Origin: GCA-2746795 sp964643965
GTDB lineage: Bacteria; Chloroflexota; Anaerolineae; Promineifilales; Promineifilaceae
Direction of reading: 5' to 3'
Length of the DNA: 64,000 nucleotides
NCBI GenBank assembly: GCA_964643965.1
Contig: CAZXVH010000012.1
Location: 9,735 to 73,734, forward strand
Below the pieces are notes generated by a model, which had not been told where the DNA came from, did no database searches, and saw nothing but the letters and a program-made list of their open reading frames with translations. Positions 57,420 through 64,000 of this stretch are shown here, one piece after another (the stretch's first letter is position 1; each line of letters opens with the position of its first letter). The translations under genes were made by a program, and so were the position numbers.

Positions 57420-58655
57420 ATGTCTTCGATCCAACAAACATTGAAACAACTGCCGCGTAATGTGTGGGCGGTGACGCTCACCAGCTTTTTCACCGACATC
57501 TCCAGCGAGATGATTGTGAATCTGCTGCCACTCTTCCTGGCGAATATTTTGGGCGTGCGCTTAAACGTAATTGGCTTGATCGAAGGCATTGCCGAAAGTA
57601 CGGCCAGTATCCTCAAAATTTTCTCCGGCTGGTTTTCAGATCGCGTGGGCAAACGCAAACAGCCTACGGTGTGGGGATACTCCATTTCCGCGGCGGCAAA
57701 ACCATTTTTGTTGGCGGTCACTTCCTGGTGGGGCGTGTTGGCGGTGCGCTTTGCCGACAGAGTGGGCAAAGGGGTGCGCACCGCCCCGCGAGACGCCTTG
57801 ATAGCCGACAGCGTGTCGGAGGAGCGGCGGGGGTTGGCCTTTGGCTTGCACCGCGCCGGCGATACGGCCGGGGCGGTGGTGGGTTTGCTCCTGGCGCTGG
57901 GCATTGTGTGGGCCAGCCAATCCGGTTCGCTGACTTTGACGCGGGAGACGTTTCAGCGGGTCGTTTGGGCCAGTATTATCCCGGCGTTTTTAGCCGTAGC
58001 GATTTTGGTATGGGGGGCGACGGAAACGGCCGTTTCCCGCAAAGCCGCCCCGCCCAAACTGACATTCAAAGGGTTCGACATCCGTTTCCGCCGCTTTATG
58101 GTGGTGCTGCTCATCTTCACCCTGGGCAACTCCGCCGACGCCTTTTTGATCTTACGAGCGCAGGAGCGAGGCCTGGGCGTCATGGGCATTCTGGCTATGC
58201 TGCTCACCTTTAACCTCATTTATGCCCTTGTCTCTGGGCCGCTGGGATCGCTTTCTGACCGCATTGGCCGACGGCGGGTGATTCTGGCGGGTTGGCTGTT
58301 TTATGCCCTGTTGTATGCCGGTTTTGCCCTGGCAACGGCCGTCTGGCACATCTGGGTGCTTTACGCCTTGTACGGCTTGTATTACGGCGCGGTGGAAGGC
58401 ACGGCCAAAGCGTATGTGGCTGACATTGTGGGCCAAGAGCAGCGAGGCACGGCTTACGGCTTATACAACGGCGTCATCGGCCTGGCGGCGCTGCCCGCCA
58501 GCTTTTTGGCCGGCGTGTTGTGGCAGGGATTAGGGGGATGGGCTGGCCTGGGTCCGGCGGCCCCTTTTGTCTGGGGGGCGCTGCTGGCGTTAACGGCCGT
58601 TTTCCTGTTCGCCTTCTGGGTCCCCACAGAAAACAATCTTGTTAATCTTGAATAA
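57420..58655 (+). CDS. MFS transporter
   Basis: About 411 residues from the ATG at 57420; the longer frame upstream overlaps the divergent gene's promoter. Twelve membrane segments, with the loop 2-3 motif G-W-F-S-D-R-V-G-K-R-K (usual G-x-L-x-D-R-x-G-R-R) and its repeat G-S-L-S-D-R-I-G-R-R-R after helix 8. S-F-F-T-D-I-S-S-E-M-I in helix 1 is common in a sub-group of unknown substrate. Possibly an efflux carrier. Confidence 0.88.
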   Translation: MSSIQQTLKQLPRNVWAVTLTSFFTDISSEMIVNLLPLFLANILGVRLNVIGLIEGIAESTASILKIFSGWFSDRVGKRKQPTVWGYSISAAAKPFLLAVTSWWGVLAVRFADRVGKGVRTAPRDALIADSVSEERRGLAFGLHRAGDTAGAVVGLLLALGIVWASQSGSLTLTRETFQRVVWASIIPAFLAVAILVWGATETAVSRKAAPPKLTFKGFDIRFRRFMVVLLIFTLGNSADAFLILRAQERGLGVMGILAMLLTFNLIYALVSGPLGSLSDRIGRRRVILAGWLFYALLYAGFALATAVWHIWVLYALYGLYYGAVEGTAKAYVADIVGQEQRGTAYGLYNGVIGLAALPASFLAGVLWQGLGGWAGLGPAAPFVWGALLALTAVFLFAFWVPTENNLVNLE

Positions 58656-58742
58656 CCAGTGCAAATAAGGGACAATACCAGCCTGGAAGAACAGCTTCGT
58701 GCCAGGAATGGACGAATATCCCCAACAAAAGAGGCGGCTGAC

Positions 58743-60188
58743 ATGGCAAAACCATTAAAAATCTTATTCATAAGCGCAGAAGTGGCGCCGTTTGCCAAAA
58801 CAGGCGGGCTGGGCGACGTGGCGGGTTCTTTACCCAAAGCGCTGAAAGCCATGGGGCATGATGTGCGGGTGGTCATGCCCGCCTACCAGGCTGTGGAAAA
58901 CGGCCGTTTTCCCACCGTCACCCCCCTGCCCCTTCAGCTACATGTCCCTGTTGATGGCAGCCTCATCCCGGCCGGCGTATTTGAAGGGCGTCTGCCGGAC
59001 AGCGACGTGCCCGTCTACTTCATCGCCGAATGGCATCTTTTCAACCGGCCGTCCATTTACGGTTATTGGGACGACGCCTACCGCTTTTCCTTTTTCAGCC
59101 GGGCAGCTTTGACCCTGGTTAAAACGATGGCGTGGCGGCCCGATGTGGTGCATGGGCACGATTGGCACGCCGCCCCCGCCCTCGTCTGGCTGGCCACGGC
59201 CGGCCGCGGCGACGACTTCTTCCATCCCATGCCCACCGTATTCACCATTCATAACCTGTCCATTCAAGGCAATACCAACTGGCATATCTTCGACTACTTG
59301 GGCATCCAAACCCACGCCCTGGCCGAAGAGCCGTATGGCGAGGTGAACCTCATGGCGCGGGGCATTTACCACGCCACCATGGTCAACACCGTCAGCCCCA
59401 CCTATGCCCTGGAAATCATGACCAAAGAAGGCGGCGCCGGCCTGGATGCGTTACTGCGCCATCGCGCCTACGATGTGCATGGCATCCTCAACGGCATCGA
59501 CTACGATACCTGGAATCCGCAAACAGACCCCCTGCTGCCCGTGCATTTCTCGCTAGAAAGCCTGGAAAAGCGAGCGGGCAACCGGCGGGCTTTGCAGCAG
59601 CGCCTCAACCTGCCCCTGCGCGACGATGTACCCCTCCTCGCCATGATTTCCCGCCTCACCTGGCAAAAAGGGCTGGATTTGATGGGCCACACCCTTCATT
59701 TGCTGATGAACGGCTTCTCCGGCGACGCCCAGTTTGTCGTTTTAGGCACAGGCGACGCCCATTACGAAGAGATGTTTGCCACCCTGGCCGGCTACCATCA
59801 AGACAAGATGACGGCCGTTCTTGCTTATGAAGCAGATTTAGCCCCCCTGATTTACGGTGGCAGCGATATGTTCCTCATGCCCTCGCTCTTTGAGCCGTGC
59901 GGGCTGGGCCAGCTCATCGCCATGCGTTATGGCAGCGTGCCTGTGGTGCGCCACACCGGCGGCCTGGCCGATACCGTGCGGGAACCGCGCACCGGTTTCG
60001 TCTTCCACGACTTCAACGCCAGCGAACTGTGGCACGCCATACAGCGAGCCATCTATGTGTACAACACAGACAAACCGCTTTGGCGGCACATCCAGGAAAA
60101 TGGCATGAGCGCCGATTTCTCCTGGGAACGCTCCGCCAGCGGCTATCAGCAGCTTTACGACTGGGCCATTGCCCGCACCTATTCATAA
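58743..60188 (+). CDS. glgA: Glycogen synthase (ADP-glucose)
   Basis: 481 residues from the ATG at 58743, chosen because the family begins with this M-A-K-P-L-K-I-L-F and because codons further upstream show no similarity. K-T-G-G-L-G-D-V binds ADP-glucose; E-P-C-G-L-G-Q-L and T-G-G-L-A-D-T-V are the conserved C-terminal GT5 pieces. Builds alpha-1,4-glucan. Thirty bases ahead of malQ, so synthesis and remodelling of glycogen are coupled; no glgC or glgB here. Confidence 0.96.
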   Translation: MAKPLKILFISAEVAPFAKTGGLGDVAGSLPKALKAMGHDVRVVMPAYQAVENGRFPTVTPLPLQLHVPVDGSLIPAGVFEGRLPDSDVPVYFIAEWHLFNRPSIYGYWDDAYRFSFFSRAALTLVKTMAWRPDVVHGHDWHAAPALVWLATAGRGDDFFHPMPTVFTIHNLSIQGNTNWHIFDYLGIQTHALAEEPYGEVNLMARGIYHATMVNTVSPTYALEIMTKEGGAGLDALLRHRAYDVHGILNGIDYDTWNPQTDPLLPVHFSLESLEKRAGNRRALQQRLNLPLRDDVPLLAMISRLTWQKGLDLMGHTLHLLMNGFSGDAQFVVLGTGDAHYEEMFATLAGYHQDKMTAVLAYEADLAPLIYGGSDMFLMPSLFEPCGLGQLIAMRYGSVPVVRHTGGLADTVREPRTGFVFHDFNASELWHAIQRAIYVYNTDKPLWRHIQENGMSADFSWERSASGYQQLYDWAIARTYS

Positions 60189-60217
60189 CAATCCAATTTA
60201 CAAAGAGGTAATACATT

Positions 60218-61774
<1,557 letters not shown>

Positions 61775-61790
61775 AAGAGATTGATGATGC

Positions 61791-61817
61791 GCAGATTAAC
61801 GCAGATTAACGCAGATT
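61791..61817. repeat. GCAGATTAAC tandem repeat at a gene end
   Basis: Two full 10-bp units and a partial third unit (GCAGATT). On the minus strand they encode the last residues (V-N-L-R) and the stop of the following gene. Related to the AATCTGCG motif inside the gene at 13055-15436. Confidence 0.85.
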
Positions 61818-62326
61818 GAACTCGAAGGTTTGCCATGCTCCGGCGTCAGCACCATCACCGGAATTTCGCGCCCGCCGGTGCGCGTTTTGTATGCTTCATA
61901 GCCAGGGTAGATGTCTACCGCTGTTCGCCAATAACGCGCTTTGTCATCGCCAAAGATTTCCCGCGCCAGGTAAGGTTCCGTTTTCCCGTCGTAAGTGAGG
62001 GTGCAGGCGGGGGTGGCTTTCAAATTGTAATACCAGGCGGGGTGTTTTTTGCCGCCCCAATTGGAGGCAATGAGAATGATTTCTGAGCCAACCGGCGTGC
62101 CAATGAGCGGCGTCTCTCGCGGTTCGCCGCTTTTTGCGCCGGTGGTAGTGAGGAGAACAAAGGGCAGTCCCGTGACCAGGCTCAGGGCAGAGTGCCGGTT
62201 GCCGCTCAGTCTGGCGATGGCCCGGTCTGCGTGGGGCAGAATGGGCGCGGCCATTTTGGCGACGATTTTTTGGGAGGCCAGTTTCATGCTGGCGCGCTGC
62301 ACGATATTGGGGTGGAATTCGGGCAT
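61796..62326 (-). CDS. Deazaflavin (F420)-dependent nitroreductase-type oxidoreductase
   Basis: 176 residues. T-T-G-A-K-S-G-E-P-R-E-T-P-L is the DDN/FDOR signature, with S-N-W-G-G-K-K-H-P-A-W-Y-Y-N-L after it, typical of F420H2-binding split beta-barrel enzymes. The F420-dependence is inferred from family. The real C-terminus may be shorter than coded, because the final residues come from a tandem repeat. Convergent with malQ; no terminator between. Confidence 0.85.
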   Translation of the reverse strand: MPEFHPNIVQRASMKLASQKIVAKMAAPILPHADRAIARLSGNRHSALSLVTGLPFVLLTTTGAKSGEPRETPLIGTPVGSEIILIASNWGGKKHPAWYYNLKATPACTLTYDGKTEPYLAREIFGDDKARYWRTAVDIYPGYEAYKTRTGGREIPVMVLTPEHGKPSSSICVNLR

Positions 62327-62517
62327 AAGAATCCTTCAGGTATGATTTAAGGGCATGGTTCAAATAGCCATCTTTCTGATCACTTAACGGTCTAAACGGC
62401 CACGTTTATTTTAGCGGTTAACAGGATTGTGACCAATTGGTAAATTAAGCGAGGATATAGGCCCGATTTACGGTACACTATGCGCATGAAAACCATGCGT
62501 GTCTCGGGAGATGGCAT

Positions 62518-63651
62518 ATGCGTATTGGCTTGATTGTAAACGGCCGTTTACACGCCCTTGCCGCCAATCATCTGTATGATGTTCAGTTGGTAGATTGGCT
62601 TTATCATATGGACGATGATGTGGCAGTGATTCCGCTGCCGGAAGCCGGTCTTTACCATGCTCTGCGCCACAATGTAAGCGAGGTATTCTTTGAACATCTG
62701 CGTCTGGCCCAGTTTGATCTATTGCTGCAAGATGCGGCCGCCTATCCCTCTTTGTTTTGGCTGAACCACCGGCTGCGCCAGGAAGCGCCGTACCCGATTG
62801 TGGCGATTGTGCAGGCGCTGCCCTCAGAGACAGAGTGGCGGCCCTGGCTCAAACATGGGCGTCGTTTCCTGGAACAACATTATTTTGAGACGGTTGACGC
62901 CTTTATTTGCAGCAGCCAGGCGGCGCGGGTGGCGGTGGAGAAAATAACGGCGGATGGAGTGGAACGGCCGTCTATGGTGGCTTATCCTGGCGGGGACCGG
63001 CTGCCCATCCGTATCAGCGAACATGAGATCATATCTCGGGCGCAGGCGCAGGGGCCGCTGCGCATCTTGTTTGTGGGCCGGTATGAACAGCGCCAGGCGT
63101 TGATTAGTCTGCTTTCCGCCTTAAATTATCTTCAGCCTCACTTGTGGCGGCTGGAAGTGGCGTCTGATTTTGTGTTGGACTCCCGTGCGGTGCGCCGCTG
63201 GTTGCAGCCAATGATTGCCATGCAGGTGGATAGAATCGATATTCGTCAAAACGTCACGTTTTGCGGCGAACCAACGCCAGAAGCGATGGCTGAGATTTAT
63301 CAGCGCAATCAAATTGCTGTGATTCCAGATGGTGATGGTGTACTTGGCGCGGCCATTGTAGAAGCGATGGGATTTGGCCTGGTCGTTGTGGGGACGACTC
63401 GCGGCGCAGCTTTAGAAATCATCAAACACGGCCGTCATGGTTTCCGCCTTTCCCCCAACAACAGCATTGTCATGGCTCGCCATTTAGCGCTGCTGGCGCA
63501 AAATCGGCGGCTGTTGCTGCGCCTGGGTTTAGCCGCTTACCAACGCGCCCAGACACATCCCACCTGGGCAGAAAGCATGGGCGCTGTGCGCGACTTTTTG
63601 GGGGACGTGGTGGCTAAAAAGCGCAGCTTGCAGAGGGACACTCAACCGTAA
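62518..63651 (+). CDS. GT-B glycosyltransferase
   Basis: 377 residues. N-terminal acceptor fold (M-R-I-G-L-I-V-N-G-R) and C-terminal Rossmann fold with I-L-F-V-G-R-Y-E-Q-R-Q and a degenerate E-x7-E (I-V-E-A-M-G-F-G-L-V-V-V). The usual first Glu is displaced, so it is either a divergent GT4 or inactive; the substrate is unknown. Confidence 0.75.
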   Translation: MRIGLIVNGRLHALAANHLYDVQLVDWLYHMDDDVAVIPLPEAGLYHALRHNVSEVFFEHLRLAQFDLLLQDAAAYPSLFWLNHRLRQEAPYPIVAIVQALPSETEWRPWLKHGRRFLEQHYFETVDAFICSSQAARVAVEKITADGVERPSMVAYPGGDRLPIRISEHEIISRAQAQGPLRILFVGRYEQRQALISLLSALNYLQPHLWRLEVASDFVLDSRAVRRWLQPMIAMQVDRIDIRQNVTFCGEPTPEAMAEIYQRNQIAVIPDGDGVLGAAIVEAMGFGLVVVGTTRGAALEIIKHGRHGFRLSPNNSIVMARHLALLAQNRRLLLRLGLAAYQRAQTHPTWAESMGAVRDFLGDVVAKKRSLQRDTQP

Positions 63652-63719
63652 CCATTCCCCAGCCCAGGCGCCTAAACTTTCCCCACTTGATTTTACAGTT
63701 TCCGGCAATGGAGAAATGA

Positions 63720-64000
63720 ATGAACCTGACCGACAACGAAAAACGGGACGCCATTAAACTGATCGAAGCCAACAAACCATTGCCCGACAAATACCGTTTC
63801 CTGCTCTTTGCCGACAAACGCGAAGTAGAGCTGGTGTGGAACGGCAAAAGTAGCGAAGTGACCAACGCCGTCCTGCCCTTCCAGGTGATTGAGCAGATTG
63901 ACGAACCTCGCGCCGAAAGCCTGAAAGCGGATGCGCCCCTCTTTGCCTGGGCCGGAATTTCCCTGGATTCACGCGGCCGGCAGTTGAAGGGGTGGAGCAA
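63720..64000 (+). CDS. Probable DNA methyltransferase, N-terminus (3' truncated)
   Basis: 93 residues of an open frame running off the window. Starts L-T-D-N-E-K-R-D-A-I-K-L-I-E, with K-Y-R-F-L-L-F-A-D-K-R-E-V-E-L-V-W-N-G-K and D-E-P-R-A-E-S-L further on. This stretch resembles, from memory, the leader of type III-like site-specific DNA adenine methyltransferases that precede the N-K-L-I-W-G-D-N motif; the catalytic domain lies beyond the window, so this is unproven. Confidence 0.5.
   Translation, partial: MNLTDNEKRDAIKLIEANKPLPDKYRFLLFADKREVELVWNGKSSEVTNAVLPFQVIEQIDEPRAESLKADAPLFAWAGISLDSRGRQLKGWS

Overview
The window looks like chromosome of a member of the Chloroflexota, probably an Anaerolineae-type lineage. 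This is an inference: there is no 16S rRNA gene here. It rests on the gene mix (type III glutamine synthetase, Rieske/cytochrome b/multiheme c cluster, Rex, MreB, FtsZ, CpaB-type pilus proteins), on very large multi-pass glycosyltransferases with beta-sandwich tails, and on Thr/Pro-rich (TPTPT) linkers in secreted proteins. Two runs of exactly 100 N (18615-18714 and 46016-46115) lie inside tandem repeats, so this is a scaffolded draft assembly.

Layout. 1-6.5 kb: the 3' end of an FAD oxidoreductase, a lipoprotein fusing two solute-binding folds, PlsY, a JAMM peptidase, a ferredoxin and an EamA transporter. 6.6-18.2 kb (minus strand): four giant membrane glycosyltransferases, nearly contiguous, sharing a C-terminal beta-sandwich module. 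18.3-18.8 kb: a 44-bp tandem repeat with an assembly gap. 19.1-24.8 kb: F1 ATP synthase genes atpA-G-D-C followed by mreB, without atpH or the F0 genes. 24.9-29.4 kb: rex, a GT-B glycosyltransferase, argS, dcd and tRNA-Val. 29.7-35.5 kb: a Rieske/cytochrome b/cytochrome c operon and a type III glutamine synthetase with a terminator-bearing leader. 35.8-40.3 kb: three secreted proteins, two sharing a domain and one a zinc metallopeptidase. 40.6-42.8 kb (minus): ftsZ behind a small excisionase-like HTH gene, and a toxin-antitoxin pair whose toxin is broken. 42.8-50.2 kb: MEMO-family protein, FHA protein, two coiled-coil membrane proteins, a methyltransferase and a di-heme peroxidase. 50.2-50.7 kb: selenocysteine tRNA (minus) and a Phe-Gly-Cys tRNA operon (plus). 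50.9-64 kb: an M3-like peptidase, a DtxR regulator, a Nudix regulator, two CpaB paralogues, a DivIC-like protein, an MFS carrier, glgA-malQ, an F420-type oxidoreductase, a glycosyltransferase, and the start of a probable DNA methyltransferase cut by the window edge.

The strongest unexplained signal is at the DNA level. The 10-bp palindrome AACGGCCGTT occurs at least 50 times by eye, mostly inside genes and on all reading phases, where it appears in proteins as N-G-R, T-A-V or R-P. It is sparse across the conserved 18.8-35.7 kb block. It resembles the cyanobacterial HIP1 phenomenon with a different sequence. A second theme is that short tandem or inverted repeats sit at gene 3' ends and in two large genes supply the last codons and the stop.

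Second-rank points are the excisionase-like HTH/ftsZ operon with repeated TACAACA half-sites over its promoter, the promoter-leader-terminator arrangement before the glutamine synthetase, the selenocysteine tRNA, and an arginyl-tRNA synthetase whose HIGH motif reads TLGR. No CRISPR array, transposase, phage gene or rRNA gene was seen.
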